Of a stretch of DNA of 64,000 nucleotides, positions 26,782-35,800 are shown piece after piece (positions within the stretch are counted from its first letter, which is position 1; every line of letters starts with the position of its first letter). The stretch is from Alphaproteobacteria bacterium Ga0077535 (lineage in GTDB: Bacteria; Pseudomonadota; Alphaproteobacteria; Caulobacterales; Aquidulcibacteraceae). The translations under genes were made by a program, and so were the position numbers. The stretch covers positions 1 to 64,000 of the forward strand of contig LNEK01000016.1 of the NCBI GenBank assembly GCA_001464425.1, in the 5' to 3' direction. A model generated the notes under the pieces. The model was not told the origin of the DNA. It saw nothing but the letters and a program-made list of their open reading frames with translations, and did not search any database.

Positions 26782-26784
26782 AAC

Positions 26785-27231
26785 ATGTTGAAGACCTGGA
26801 AGGTGCTCACTCTTGCCCTGCTCGTCGGGTTCGGCGCAGGACTGGGAGGCGTTTTTGTGGGCGCAGCGCTCACACGACCCGAAACCCATCGAAACACACT
26901 CGATGCGGCGGTGCACCGCGAACTTGATCTCACGCCCGAACAGGACCGGCGACTGGAGGCGATTGAAGCCCGTTACGCAACGCGTAAAGCCGCGCTTGAC
27001 GCTGAACTGCGCGCGTCCGCCCGAGACATCGCCGCCGCCGTGGCGGAGGACCACGCGCAAAGCGATCGCTTTACCCAAGCCATTGACCGCTTTCACAACG
27101 CCATGGGCCAGACCCAGCGCGAAGCCATCGCGCACGTCTTCGAGATGCGCGCGGTGCTCAATCCAGATCAGCAGATGCGTTTCGACGTGATCGTTGGCGA
27201 GGAATTGTTGCGCGGCGTGGACGAAGAATGA
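26785..27231 (+). CDS. Periplasmic heavy-metal sensor (CnrX/CpxP-like)
   Basis: A 148-residue protein with an N-terminal signal anchor (VLTLALLVGFGAGLGGVFVG) and a helical periplasmic domain. The segment LDLTPEQDRRLEAIEARYATR is the LTxxQ-type repeat of Spy/CpxP/CnrX proteins, with a second pair at VLNPDQQMRF. The family binds metals or misfolded proteins in the periplasm. The copper ATPase and CueR-like gene beside it support a metal role. Confidence 0.75.
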   Translation: MLKTWKVLTLALLVGFGAGLGGVFVGAALTRPETHRNTLDAAVHRELDLTPEQDRRLEAIEARYATRKAALDAELRASARDIAAAVAEDHAQSDRFTQAIDRFHNAMGQTQREAIAHVFEMRAVLNPDQQMRFDVIVGEELLRGVDEE

Positions 27232-27285
27232 TGCGCGCGTGCAGCACGCCGCAAGCAGCATGACGCGCGCGGCCGTATCACGAAG

Positions 27286-29646
27286 CTAAACCCGCACCGA
27301 ACTCAGGCGTAGCGAATTGGCGATCACCGATACCGATGACAGCGCCATCGCCGCCGCGGCGATCATGGGCGACAAGAGTTCACCCGTCAGCGGATAGATT
27401 GCACCGGCCGCGATCGGGATGCCGGCCACGTTGTAGGCGAAGGCGAAGAACAGATTTTGCCGGATGTTGCGCATGGTCGCCCGCGAGATCGCCCGCGCGC
27501 GCACAATGCCGCCCAGATCGCCGCCCAACAGAGTGACGCCGGCGCTTTCAATCGCGACGTCGGTGCCTCCGCTCATGGCGATGCCGACATCAGCCGCCGC
27601 CAGCGCCGGTGCATCGTTGACGCCATCTCCTGCCATCGCAACCACCCGCCCTTCCCGCTTTAGCCGCTCGACAATGCGGGATTTGTCCTCCGGCAACACC
27701 TCGGCTTCGACGACATCTATATTGAGGCCCCGCGCCACCGCCTCCGCGGTGGTGCGGTTATCGCCGGTCAGCATCACAAGCCGCAGACCCTGCGCGCGCA
27801 ACGCCTCAAGCGCCGCCGGCGTTGTCGCCTTCACCGGGTCGGCGATGGCGATGACGCCGGCGAGTTTTCCGTCGAGTGAGACATAGATCGCGGTCGCACC
27901 GTCACGCCGCAACGCCTCGGCCTCAGTCTTCAGGCTGGTGACTTCGATACCCAGTTCGGCGAGGAAACGTTCAGCCCCGATCGCCACCTTGCGCCCCGCA
28001 ACGACGCCAATCACACCCTTGCCGGTCGGAGAATCGAATTCATCCGGTTCGATCAAGGACAGGCCGCGTTCTTTTGCGGCGGTTACGATGGCGAGGCCGA
28101 GGGGATGCTCGCTGCGATTCTCCAGACTTGCAGCCAGTTGCAGCAGGGCGTTGGGATCTTGGCCATCTTTTGCACGGATCGCCGTCACCGCCGGCTTGCC
28201 TTCCGTCAGCGTGCCGGTTTTGTCGAGCACAAGCGTATCGACCTTTTCGAACCGCTCGAGGGCCTCGGCATTCTTGATCAATACGCCTGCGCGCGCGCCG
28301 CGCCCGACGCCCTGCATGATCGACATCGGCGTGGCCAGACCCAAAGCACACGGACATGCGATGATCAGCACCGAAACCGCCGCGATCAAGCCATAGGAGA
28401 AGGCGGGCGAAGGGCCGAACGCCCACCAGGCAATGAACGCGAACACCGCCACGCCAATCACGGCCGGTACGAACCAGCCCGCCACCTTATCGGCCAAGCG
28501 CTGGATCGGCGCGCGCGAGCGCTGGGCTTCGGCCACCATCCGTACGATCCGCGAAAGCATGGTGTCGGCGCCGACGCGATCGGCTTCGATCACCAGCGCG
28601 CCGGTTTGATTGAGCGTGCCGCCAATGACGCGGGCGCCTATTTCGCGCGTCACCGGCATGGATTCGCCCGTCACCATGGATTCATCGACCGACGAGCGTC
28701 CATCAACGACGACGCCGTCCACGGGAACCTTCTCGCCGGGACGAACCCGCAGACGATCGCCGACAGCGATCTCTTCAATCGGGACTTCTTCCTCGCCTCC
28801 ATCGCGTAAACGGCGCGCCGTCTTTGGCGCCAGATCAAGCAGCGCGCGGATGGCCCCGCCGGTGCGCTCGCGCGCCTGTAATTCCAGCACTTGTCCGAGC
28901 AAGACGAGAACGGTAATGACCGCGGCCGCTTCGAAATAGACCGAGACCAGGCCGTGCGCGTCGCGAAATTCCGCCGGGAACAGCGCCGGCGCGAAGAGCG
29001 CAACGACGCTGTAGAGCCACGCGACGCCCGTGCCCAACGCGATCAGCGTGAACATGTTGAGATTGCGCGACCGAAGCGACGCCCAGCCGCGTTCGAAGAA
29101 TGGCCAGCCGCCCCACAGCACGACGGGCGTCGCCAAAAAGAATTGGATCCAACCGTTCCAGACTGGCGGCACGATACGATCGACGCCGAACAGATGTCGG
29201 CCCATCTCAAGTGCAAGCACCGGCAACGCGAGCGCCACGCCAATCCAGAAACGGCGCGTCATGTCGATCAGTTCGGGATTGGGGCCGGCATCGGCGGTCG
29301 GGATCATCGGCTCGAGCGCCATGCCGCAGATCGGGCACGAACCTGGGCCATCGCGCACGATTTCAGGGTGCATCGGGCAGGTCCATTGCGCGCCCGCGGG
29401 AACGGTCGATGGATCGACGGGCGCACCGCCCTGCATTAAGTGGCCGTGATGCCCATGCGCGTACTTGGCCGGATCGGCGGCGAACTTCGCCTTACAGCCC
29501 GCGCTGCAGAAGAGGACCTCTGCGCCTTCGTGAACGAGGCGATGTGGCGTATCTGGCTTTGGCGTCATGCCGCACACGGGATCACGTCTCTGCGCCTGCG
29601 TTGATGGCTGACCATGATCGCGGTGGTGATGAACGTGTGTATTCAT
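27286..29646 (-). CDS. copA: Copper-translocating P1B-type ATPase
   Basis: A 786-residue P1B ATPase. An N-terminal His-rich stretch (HVHHHRDHG) leads to a YHS domain ([24 protein letters not shown]) and a heavy-metal-binding motif ([20 protein letters not shown]). The membrane core has the CPC signature ([13 protein letters not shown]). The cytoplasmic domains carry [11 protein letters not shown] (phosphorylated Asp), the HP motif ([10 protein letters not shown]) and [10 protein letters not shown]. No ferredoxin-like HMA domain is seen at the N-terminus. It exports Cu(I) from the cytoplasm. The CueR-type operator upstream indicates copper induction. Confidence 0.93.
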   Translation of the reverse strand: MNTHVHHHRDHGQPSTQAQRRDPVCGMTPKPDTPHRLVHEGAEVLFCSAGCKAKFAADPAKYAHGHHGHLMQGGAPVDPSTVPAGAQWTCPMHPEIVRDGPGSCPICGMALEPMIPTADAGPNPELIDMTRRFWIGVALALPVLALEMGRHLFGVDRIVPPVWNGWIQFFLATPVVLWGGWPFFERGWASLRSRNLNMFTLIALGTGVAWLYSVVALFAPALFPAEFRDAHGLVSVYFEAAAVITVLVLLGQVLELQARERTGGAIRALLDLAPKTARRLRDGGEEEVPIEEIAVGDRLRVRPGEKVPVDGVVVDGRSSVDESMVTGESMPVTREIGARVIGGTLNQTGALVIEADRVGADTMLSRIVRMVAEAQRSRAPIQRLADKVAGWFVPAVIGVAVFAFIAWWAFGPSPAFSYGLIAAVSVLIIACPCALGLATPMSIMQGVGRGARAGVLIKNAEALERFEKVDTLVLDKTGTLTEGKPAVTAIRAKDGQDPNALLQLAASLENRSEHPLGLAIVTAAKERGLSLIEPDEFDSPTGKGVIGVVAGRKVAIGAERFLAELGIEVTSLKTEAEALRRDGATAIYVSLDGKLAGVIAIADPVKATTPAALEALRAQGLRLVMLTGDNRTTAEAVARGLNIDVVEAEVLPEDKSRIVERLKREGRVVAMAGDGVNDAPALAAADVGIAMSGGTDVAIESAGVTLLGGDLGGIVRARAISRATMRNIRQNLFFAFAYNVAGIPIAAGAIYPLTGELLSPMIAAAAMALSSVSVIANSLRLSSVRV

Positions 29647-29702
29647 GATTGACTAACGCAAGCGGGGCTCGCGCCCCTGGGTTTCACTTGAAACAGAGCC
29701 TG

Positions 29703-29725
29703 GACCTTCCCACAATGGGAAGGTC
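29703..29725 (-). promoter_or_regulatory. CueR-type operator/promoter of copA
   Basis: GACCTTCCC-ACAAT-GGGAAGGTC is a perfect 9-bp inverted repeat. On the minus strand it lies within TTGACC...(long spacer), matching the overlong MerR-class promoter spacing and the CCTTCC-N7-GGAAGG CueR site. It faces copA, whose start is 57 bases away. Confidence 0.8.
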
Positions 29726-29754
29726 AACAGAGAAAATTCGCGAGCAAACTCAAC

Positions 29755-30162
29755 GTGAACATTAGCACGGTCGCCGAGCGTTCGGGCGTCTCGGCCAAAA
29801 TGATCCGTCATTATGAGAGCATCGGCCTGCTGACGGCCACCGACCGGCGCGACAACGGCTATCGCGATTACGGCGAGAACGATGTGGCGATGCTGCAATT
29901 TGTACGACGCACGAGGGATCTGGGCTTTTCTCTGGAGGAAGTGGGCGCCCTGCTTGCGCTCTGGCGCGACCGGCGACGTTCCTCGCGCGAGGTGCGGCGT
30001 CTCGCCGAGAGGCATCTTGGCGACATCGAAACACGCATCGCTGAAATGCGCGCCGTATCGCGCACGCTCAGAAAGCTCGTCCACGCTTGTAAGGGTGACG
30101 ACCGCCCCGATTGTCCGATCCTCGACGACCTCGCGGCGGCGCCGCGGAGGCCGCCCAGCTGA
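29755..30162 (+). CDS. cueR: CueR-like MerR-family copper regulator
   Basis: A 135-residue MerR protein. The N-terminal winged helix (NISTVAERSGVSAKMIRHYESIGLL) binds the operator, and a long dimerisation helix follows. The C-terminal metal loop HACKGDDRPDCPIL has the Cys-x7-Cys spacing of CueR, which holds a single Cu(I). It is divergent from copA. Its last 13 bases overlap a tRNA-like sequence on the other strand. Confidence 0.88.
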   Translation: MNISTVAERSGVSAKMIRHYESIGLLTATDRRDNGYRDYGENDVAMLQFVRRTRDLGFSLEEVGALLALWRDRRRSSREVRRLAERHLGDIETRIAEMRAVSRTLRKLVHACKGDDRPDCPILDDLAAAPRRPPS

Positions 30163-30220
30163 GTCGAACACCCGATTCTTCGCATTGCGATTGCGCCGCT
30201 CTACCCTGAGCTAGGGCGGC
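30150..30220 (-). tRNA. tRNA-like cloverleaf, anticodon CGC, possibly degenerate
   Basis: The minus strand folds with a perfect acceptor stem GCCGCCC/GGGCGGC, a D stem GCTC/GAGC, an anticodon arm CGCA-ATCGCAA-TGCG (anticodon CGC, Ala codon GCG) and a T arm GGGTG-TTCGACT-CAGCT. Defects are a short D loop, one anticodon-stem and one T-stem mismatch, no CCA, and no G3-U70 pair expected of tRNA-Ala. It overlaps the end of the cueR gene. It may be a decayed tRNA or an old attachment site. Confidence 0.4.
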
Positions 30221-30379
30221 CCCACATCGACAAAGCAGGGCATGCGAAGCGAACACCGACAAGCGCCGCATGCGCACGATCTTGCTTGGCGTGCGAGGAA
30301 TGCCGTTCTCGACGCGTGCGGGATACGTCAACGCCGTGCGTAAAGATGAGATGGCGGTCTACGCTCGCTGAGGAATCGA

Positions 30380-31597
30380 ATGACGAAGCTTCAACGCGCC
30401 AGGCATCGCCTATTGCAGAAGACTGTCCTGGCCGCGTTCGTTGCGACTGCGGCTGCCTTCGTCTGGCTCTACTGGGCCGGGCCATATCGTGCGGTCGTGC
30501 TCGACCGGGCCGCGCTCGCCGCCGCCGCGCCGAACGCGCTCGATGACGCCTCCCGCGAGCGCATCGCCACACCCAGCGCGTGGCAAACGCGGCGGCGGGA
30601 AATCGCGGACAGACTTCAAGCGGAGGTCTATGGACGCCTCCCCGCTGACGTGCGCGCGCGTGTTGTGGAGCGCGCGCCAATCGTTGCTATGGACGCTCGC
30701 GGCATTGCCGGTGTCGAACAGATCGAGGTCGAGGTGGGCGACGGGGTCCGCTTCAATCTTGTGCTGGTCATGCCAAGAGGAAGCGCGCCGGCGCCGGTGA
30801 TCGTAATGCAGAATTTCTGCGGCAATCAGGCGGCGTTTCCCGGACGCCCGCGCGCGATCGCGCCGCCTCGCAACGCTTATCCGATCCCATGTCAAAGCGG
30901 CTTCTTCGACCCGCTGCATCGCGCGGTGTTTGGCGCGTGGATGCTGGGCCCGCCATTTGAGCGCATCATCGCGCGCGGCTATGCGCTGGCGATATTCTAT
31001 GGCGGCGATGTCGTCCCAGACCATGCGCCGGACGCACCGGCCGCGTTGGCGGCGTTGCAGGCTGAAGGCGCCATCGCTGCCTGGGCGTGGACGCATGCGC
31101 GCGTCATCGATGTATTGGCGGTCGATCCGCTTATCGACCAGGATCGCATCATCGCCTGGGGCCAATCGCGTTTCGGCAAGGTTGCGTTGCTTGCTGGTGC
31201 GCTCGATCCGCGCATTGACGCGGTGGTGGCGCTGCAAGCGGGCCGCGGCGGCGATGCTCTGACCGCCCATCGCGCGGGTGAAAGCGTCTCGGCGATCACG
31301 GGCGTCTATCCGCATTGGTTCGCCCCGCGCTATGGCGAATATGCTCTGCGCGATCCGCCAGTCGATCAGCACCAATTGCTGGCGCTAATCGCTCCGCGCC
31401 CGTTGCTTATCGTGCACGCGGCGCGCGACGGCTGGGCCGATCCCGCCGGAGCTTTCCAAGCAGTCGTGGGCGCGCGTCCCGTCTTCGACCTTGAAGGCGG
31501 GCCTCCTCCGCGCTTTGCTTTGCGCGCTGGCGCTCATTCCATCACCGATGAGGATTGGCGCCTCACGCTCGACTTCCTGGACGCCGGCTTGCGCTGA
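30380..31597 (+). CDS. CE15-like esterase (glucuronoyl/acetyl-xylan esterase family)
   Basis: A 405-residue alpha/beta hydrolase with an N-terminal hydrophobic segment (TVLAAFVATAAAFVWLYWA) that should anchor or export it. The nucleophile elbow near residue 260 reads WGQSRFGKVALLAGALDPRI, matching the GCSRxGK box of CE15 glucuronoyl esterases. A C-terminal AGAHSITDEDW carries the likely catalytic His. The family cleaves lignin-glucuronoxylan esters. The exact substrate here is open. Confidence 0.75.
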   Translation: MTKLQRARHRLLQKTVLAAFVATAAAFVWLYWAGPYRAVVLDRAALAAAAPNALDDASRERIATPSAWQTRRREIADRLQAEVYGRLPADVRARVVERAPIVAMDARGIAGVEQIEVEVGDGVRFNLVLVMPRGSAPAPVIVMQNFCGNQAAFPGRPRAIAPPRNAYPIPCQSGFFDPLHRAVFGAWMLGPPFERIIARGYALAIFYGGDVVPDHAPDAPAALAALQAEGAIAAWAWTHARVIDVLAVDPLIDQDRIIAWGQSRFGKVALLAGALDPRIDAVVALQAGRGGDALTAHRAGESVSAITGVYPHWFAPRYGEYALRDPPVDQHQLLALIAPRPLLIVHAARDGWADPAGAFQAVVGARPVFDLEGGPPPRFALRAGAHSITDEDWRLTLDFLDAGLR

Positions 31598-31630
31598 CGC
31601 TTAGCTGCGCCGCTCGCAAATCTGCTTCGT

Positions 31631-31694
31631 GGCTCATCGGCATGGCGCCAACCGCTTTACGTCGACAGTTCGAATCCCTCCTCCGAACGACCAG
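31631..31694 (+). other. Sequence resembling a degenerate tRNA 3' half
   Basis: The plus strand holds GGCTCATCGG and then CAGTTCGAATCC and CGAACGACCA, which look like a D arm, T loop and acceptor-CCA end. The stems do not pair well and the spacing is 2 bases too long, so it is not a functional tRNA. It lies right beside the 3' end of the outer group II intron. Confidence 0.25.
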
Positions 31695-31772
31695 GGGAAG
31701 CGACAGTCGAGTCAGCCGGAGGAATTTCACCTCCGGCTGCTCCCAGAACCGTGCGTGAACCTCTCGATTCGC

Positions 31773-32424
31773 CGAGTAGGCCCGGGGAGTTTCACCCCGA
31801 GCCCCTCACAGATCCGGACTTGATACTCTCGCATCATCCGGCTCGTGCCATCGCGTGAAGCCTGTCGGCCTCCACTGAACGAAGGGCTCCTCCCGGTCGC
31901 CCGGTTGGCCCAAATCAGCGGCGATGACCCGCCCCGTTCGCTCCAGCCCCATTGCAGAGCCTTCGTCACTACTACGAGGCAGTCCGCCCCTCTCCGGCGC
32001 ATCGGTACTTTCGGCCTTGCGATTGTCGCCGCTTGAGCCTTTCCCTTGGCATCGCCGGCCAGGTTCTCACGTTCCGCACGAGAGCCCGAATGAGAGTCAC
32101 GCCTCCTGCACACCGGACACCGCACGGCCAGTAGGTAGGTTGCCGCCGTGCTGATCGCGGGGCACCGTGTAGGCCCCGGTTTTGATGTCGCCTGATCGGG
32201 TTTCGATGCTTCGACGGAGGTTCGCTTGCGCTCGCCTCTCTCACTCCTACGTGGCGCAGTCTTGCCCGCGCCTTTTCCATGACGTTCACCACCGCAGCTT
32301 TTGACCGAAGCAGCTCATGGTCGTTTGAGGCCCCCTCCTACAAGGCGACCCCGAAGGCTCGTCCTTCATCTCCCATGCAGTTGCGCACCGCCGTTTGGAC
32401 CGGCGGCACTCGTGACACAAACAC
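31773..32424 (-). mobile_element. Nested, nearly ORF-less group II intron (inner copy)
   Basis: This second copy aligns with the outer one through domains I-IV (GTGTCACGAG, CGGAACGTGAGAACC, GTAGTAGTGACGAAGG), clearly homologous but diverged. A short ORF beginning MGLERTGRVIA replaces the maturase. Domain V is complete at 31810-31844 (GAGCCGGATGATGC... to GTCCGGATCT), and domain VI forms GGCTCGGGG-TGAAA-CTCCCCGGGCC with a CTACTC branch-site end. The G-U pair of the catalytic triad is replaced by G-A. The whole intron is about 650 bases, which points to loss of the maturase ORF. Confidence 0.72.
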
Positions 32425-32544
32425 GGCTCCCGATGTTCGACCGCTCGCTGACGCGAACGGCTTCACCTCATCCACACGCTCCTCCCTCAACCGGTTGGCG
32501 CGCGAACTTGGCTGAACAATGCGATCCCTTCGGTCCAGCTCCAT
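32338..32544 (-). pseudogene. Maturase (LtrA-type) N-terminal remnant
   Basis: This 68-codon ORF begins MELDRRDRIVQPSSRANRLR and EERVDEVKPF, the usual start of group II intron reverse transcriptase/maturases. After EVKPFA the sequence runs into the inner intron and ends. No reverse transcriptase motif remains. Confidence 0.6.
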
Positions 32545-33129
32545 TACACAACCTTCGTCCCTACTACGGATCGCTCCGCCCCCGTGCTCCGCGTCGGTAC
32601 TCTGATCCTTGTGGATTTAGCCACTTGGACGTCTCCCTTGGCATCGGAACGACAGGTTCTCACGTTCCATACGAAAGCCTGATGCGGGCTCGCGCCGTCT
32701 TCACGCCGGACGCCGCTCGATCGGAAATCAAGTCATCCTTCGAGCTTGTCCCGGGAGATTGGGAAGCTCCCGGTTTTGACGTCATCTAATCCGTTTTCGA
32801 CGCTTCATCGACGGTTTGCTTGCGCTCGCCTTCCCGCATCTTACCTGCCGAGATCAAGTCTCGGATTTCTGCAACGCTCACCACCATCGCTCTTTACGAC
32901 AGCAGCTTGCAGCGGTTTGAAGCCTGCGCTTGACCGCCGGCTCCGAGGAGCCTGCCCTCATCTCTCGTACAGCAGCGTACCTCCTTGCGTTGGCACGGTC
33001 GTGACACACTCCCAAAACCGGAAATCCGACCTGCTCGGCAATTCGCTGCCCGTGAACGGACATTCAGGATTGATCGGCAACCGAGTACAAGTCGCTGGAA
33101 GTTGCCGTTCTATGACTCCAACGCGTCCT

Positions 33130-33488
33130 CTAGGATTTTGATGACTGCGGCTTGGAACGCTCGCGCCTCTTAGTCTTGGGTGCGGCGAGCGCGTGCGCGG
33201 CCTTGAGCGCTGAAAGTAGGGTCGGCTCGTCCACCTTCTTGAGATCGCACCGCGTCGCGCCCATGCGGCCCAGCCACCTGGGACGGGTGAGAAAACACTC
33301 GGCGTCTGCTCGCAATAGAAATCGCGAAGCTCCGGATCGAACATCAGGTTGATGTCGGCGCCATTTCCGGTGAGCGTCGCGAAGGTCTTGCGCGGCGTCC
33401 TGATCGCAGTGCGGTCAAAGTGTGGACGCTCAGACGCATCTTCGAGGCTAAGGGCAATTTTCTTGGCGCGTGCGGGCGTGACAGGCAT
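33130..33488 (-). pseudogene. MmcQ/YjbR-family protein, frameshifted
   Basis: The first frame (from 33488) gives IALSLEDASERPHFDRTAI, RTPRKTFATLTGNG and FSPVPGGW, which are MmcQ/YjbR (DUF419) signatures. The rest, GRMGATRCDLKKVDEPTLLSA, continues in another frame to a stop at 33130. Restoring one G in the GGCTGGGCC run joins both frames into a normal ~119-residue protein. This is either a real 1-base deletion or a homopolymer sequencing error. The fold is a CyaY-like DNA-binding domain of unknown role. Confidence 0.75.
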
Positions 33489-33607
33489 ATTCGGAAGACT
33501 ACCACGGACGACCGGGCAGCGGCAGGCCCACTCTCAGACTCTGCCGCCCATGATGCCGCAAGCGCTGAGTTCGGCCATCGCCGGAAGCAGCACGCGGTGC
33601 GAGGAAG

Positions 33608-34012
33608 TCAGTTGCTCCAGCGATCACCTCGCTTGGCGATATAGTTCTCGAATACATAGCGCCAGGGTATCGCGATGAAGACAATGACGAGGGGCACACA
33701 ATCGCGCGCAGTTTGTGCTGTCTCTGCATCAACGCGATCAGCCCACCAGAGCGGAAGAGCGAACGCAAGCGCCCAAATCGTTTTCCATGTGATTTCGAAG
33801 AAGAGCACCGGCAGCATCTGGAGCGGATAGCGAATGCCGAGCAGCGCCAAGATTGACACCGCGCCCAGCAGAGACCGGATCACCGCGGCATCGTTAGGTA
33901 GCGAGAGGCCGTGGTGAATAATCCCAGGCCAAATGTAGAATAGGAGTCCCGCCGCCACGAGCAGATAAGTCGCGCGCAACACATAAAGGCGAAACAGTGA
34001 AACTTCAGCCAT
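33608..34012 (-). CDS. Hypothetical four-helix membrane protein
   Basis: A 134-residue protein with about four hydrophobic segments (YLLVAAGLLFYIWPGII, SLLGAVSILALLGI, ITWKTIWALAFALPLW, VPLVIVFIAIPWRYVF). No signature motif is recognised; similar small proteins are annotated only as conserved membrane proteins. The C-terminus is charged (AKRGDRWSN). It precedes nothing else on its strand except the broken MmcQ gene. Start ATG is supported by a GGGAATG-type site. Confidence 0.65.
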   Translation of the reverse strand: MAEVSLFRLYVLRATYLLVAAGLLFYIWPGIIHHGLSLPNDAAVIRSLLGAVSILALLGIRYPLQMLPVLFFEITWKTIWALAFALPLWWADRVDAETAQTARDCVPLVIVFIAIPWRYVFENYIAKRGDRWSN

Positions 34013-34102
34013 CTACATTCCCTTTTCAACGAGCAGTGCGTCTGCATTGCTAACTTTCCCCGGATCACAGCAAACGAACGGTGATCCATCGCTGTCGCTC
34101 GC

Positions 34103-35098
34103 CTAAGGCGTCTGCGGGGCAGCCTTGAACGCCTTGGTGAATTGAACCCAAAGCACCCAGAAAATTAGAAACGCCAAGGGCGCGAGCGCGAGCACAATCA
34201 GGAGCGGCGATTCTCGAAGGGACTGAGGGAACACCTGCGCCTGACCGAGGAAGAGCGAGCCGGACGCGACGAACAGCGCAAAACACATGCGCCAGAGATG
34301 TCGCGCGATACGTTGGGCCCCAGAGATTCCACGGCGTACTAGCATGTGAAGATCGCCGAGTGCGGCGAGCGAAGCGACGCCAGCGAAAAGGTAGTTAGCT
34401 TGCGGCGGCTGTCCGTTAATTGTGCCGGTCGGGCTAGCCGCCGCCTGAAGAATGAAAATTACCCCGGCTGCGGCCACGCCCAAGGCGATGAACATCGCGC
34501 CGATCTCGAAAGGACCGATGCTGCCTTCCTTGCGTCGGACCGTCGCCCAGGCCGTGGTCACTAGGTAGAGGGTCAAGACCCCAGCGACGACGTTGACCCG
34601 GTCCCCCATCAAAACGGCAACAGGCGCGGCGATCCCGGCCGAAGTCAGCATGGCAATGTAGAACACGGTTCCCGTCATGCGATGCAGGCGCTCGCCCTTG
34701 CGAAATGCGAGCGCCGCCGCGCCGGAGATCAGTCCCACGCCACCGCCGCCGATGTGCAGGTACAACACCGTGGTCGCGAGCGCATGCACCCAAAGCGGAG
34801 CGGCGGGATCGACATCTAGGGTGTCCGCGACGGCGATGCTGCCCGCGAAGGCCAATGCGATCACGCCAGCAATAGAAACAGTCCAGAAAAATGCCCGCAA
34901 TCGGCGGCGCAGCGCGATGAGGTCGATGAGCCCGGTTAGACGAGCGCTTGCCCTGGAAGAGATTGCTTTGGTAAAGCATATTGCCTTCAACTGGCCGGTC
35001 GATTCGTTCGTCCGCGCGCCCCCTAGCTTTCGGATCATCGATCTCCAAGCTATAGCCGCGCGTTGCGCGGTGGTGATCGTTGGTGACGGCGACCACAA
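34103..35098 (-). CDS. DUF2306-like multi-pass membrane protein
   Basis: The 331-residue ORF has about eight predicted membrane helices after residue 70 (AFFWTVSIAGVIALAFAGSIAV, TTVLYLHIGGGGVGLISGAAAL, IGPFEIGAMFIALGVAAAGVIF). The pattern, including FRKGERLHRMTGTVFYIAM, resembles DUF2306 proteins of unknown function. The first 60 residues look non-native, so the real start is probably internal, perhaps the TTG near 34896. It precedes no gene in an obvious operon. Confidence 0.6.
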   Translation of the reverse strand: MWSPSPTITTAQRAAIAWRSMIRKLGGARTNESTGQLKAICFTKAISSRASARLTGLIDLIALRRRLRAFFWTVSIAGVIALAFAGSIAVADTLDVDPAAPLWVHALATTVLYLHIGGGGVGLISGAAALAFRKGERLHRMTGTVFYIAMLTSAGIAAPVAVLMGDRVNVVAGVLTLYLVTTAWATVRRKEGSIGPFEIGAMFIALGVAAAGVIFILQAAASPTGTINGQPPQANYLFAGVASLAALGDLHMLVRRGISGAQRIARHLWRMCFALFVASGSLFLGQAQVFPQSLRESPLLIVLALAPLAFLIFWVLWVQFTKAFKAAPQTP

Positions 35099-35119
35099 AA
35101 GGCGCTGCGTCGGTGCTCC

Positions 35120-35800
35120 CTATTGTGAGAAAGGGAGAACGCGATTTCGCCGAACCACATCGATATTGAACGAGCGGCCAAACGCATTTGAACGCACTTG
35201 GCGCGTCTGCTCACTCACATAGTATCTGCCGTTTGGCGCCAGCGCGCACGTGGTCGTGACCGTGTACACATTGACCAGAGCGATTGGGTAAGGCCGAAAT
35301 GGGCGCGGCGCAAACAAGCGCACATGCGAAACATCGCGACGCGCCTTGTCAATTGTGATCTGACCGCGAAGATGACTGACAACCTGCCGGGTTTGCTCCC
35401 CGGTCACGCTCCGAGCCGTCGGTTGGAACGAAAAAACGGCGACTGCATCATCCTGGCGGACAAGTCGGAGATCGCGAATGTGCGCGAGCATTTCGGTCGC
35501 GCACCAGGGGATGCCCTCGGTGTGCTCCGCTATATAGTCGAAATCGGTGCGCAATTGTTCGCTTAAGCTGTCTCTACTAGCGGGAGAAATCAGCGTGATG
35601 TGTGGCTGGCCGCGCGGCGCAAAGAGTGCCTGGAAGCTCTCGCCGGCAAACGTGTGCTCAACTTGGAAAACATAGTCAGCGCGGGCGCTCGCCGTGTCCT
35701 CGATAGCTTGCTGAAGCGCGGAGAGCCCTTGTGTTGTCTGCGCTGACGCAGACAACACAAGACACATGAGAGCGAAAAACGAGACAGTGATGCGGAACAT
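35120..35800 (-). CDS. Hypothetical exported protein with hairpin over the signal cleavage site
   Basis: With start MFRITVSFFALMCLVLSASAQ the protein has 226 residues and a signal peptide cleaved near SASA-Q. The mature part has a beta-rich pattern without a known motif. It contains a GIPWCATEML segment with one Cys. A perfect 15-bp inverted repeat (35728-35761) spans the codons for LVLSA...AQTTQ. An ATG seven codons earlier is an alternative start. Function unknown; it lies at the end of the minus-strand group. Confidence 0.6.
   Translation of the reverse strand: MFRITVSFFALMCLVLSASAQTTQGLSALQQAIEDTASARADYVFQVEHTFAGESFQALFAPRGQPHITLISPASRDSLSEQLRTDFDYIAEHTEGIPWCATEMLAHIRDLRLVRQDDAVAVFSFQPTARSVTGEQTRQVVSHLRGQITIDKARRDVSHVRLFAPRPFRPYPIALVNVYTVTTTCALAPNGRYYVSEQTRQVRSNAFGRSFNIDVVRRNRVLPFSQ
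35728..35761. repeat. Perfect 15-bp inverted repeat (hairpin) inside a gene start
   Basis: CTTGTGTTGTCTGCG and CGCAGACAACACAAG flank a 4-base loop. The hairpin lies 40-73 bases inside the gene at 35800 and has no T run, so it is not a terminator. It could affect translation early in the mRNA. Confidence 0.8.

Larger units (their letters stand above)
31707..33009 (-). mobile_element. Degenerate group II intron (outer copy)
   Basis: On the minus strand the region starts with GTGTGTCACGACCGTGCC, a GUGUG-type 5' end, and continues with group II domain I-III features such as GGAACGTGAGAACC and GTAGTAGGGACGAAGG. It then enters a maturase start (MELDRRDRIVQPSS). After about 25 codons the ORF is cut by the inner intron. 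The outer sequence resumes near 31772 with the 3' half of domain V (CACGCACGGTTCT) and a domain VI hairpin CCGGAGG-TGAAATT-CCTCCGG ending CTGACTC. Most of the maturase and the 5' half of domain V are missing, so it cannot splice by itself. End coordinates are approximate. Confidence 0.72.

Noticed and set aside
31555-33141. Several plus-strand ORFs of 60-160 aa in the 31.6-33.1 kb stretch
   Set aside because: The minus strand shows group II intron RNA features, so these ORFs are chance open frames.
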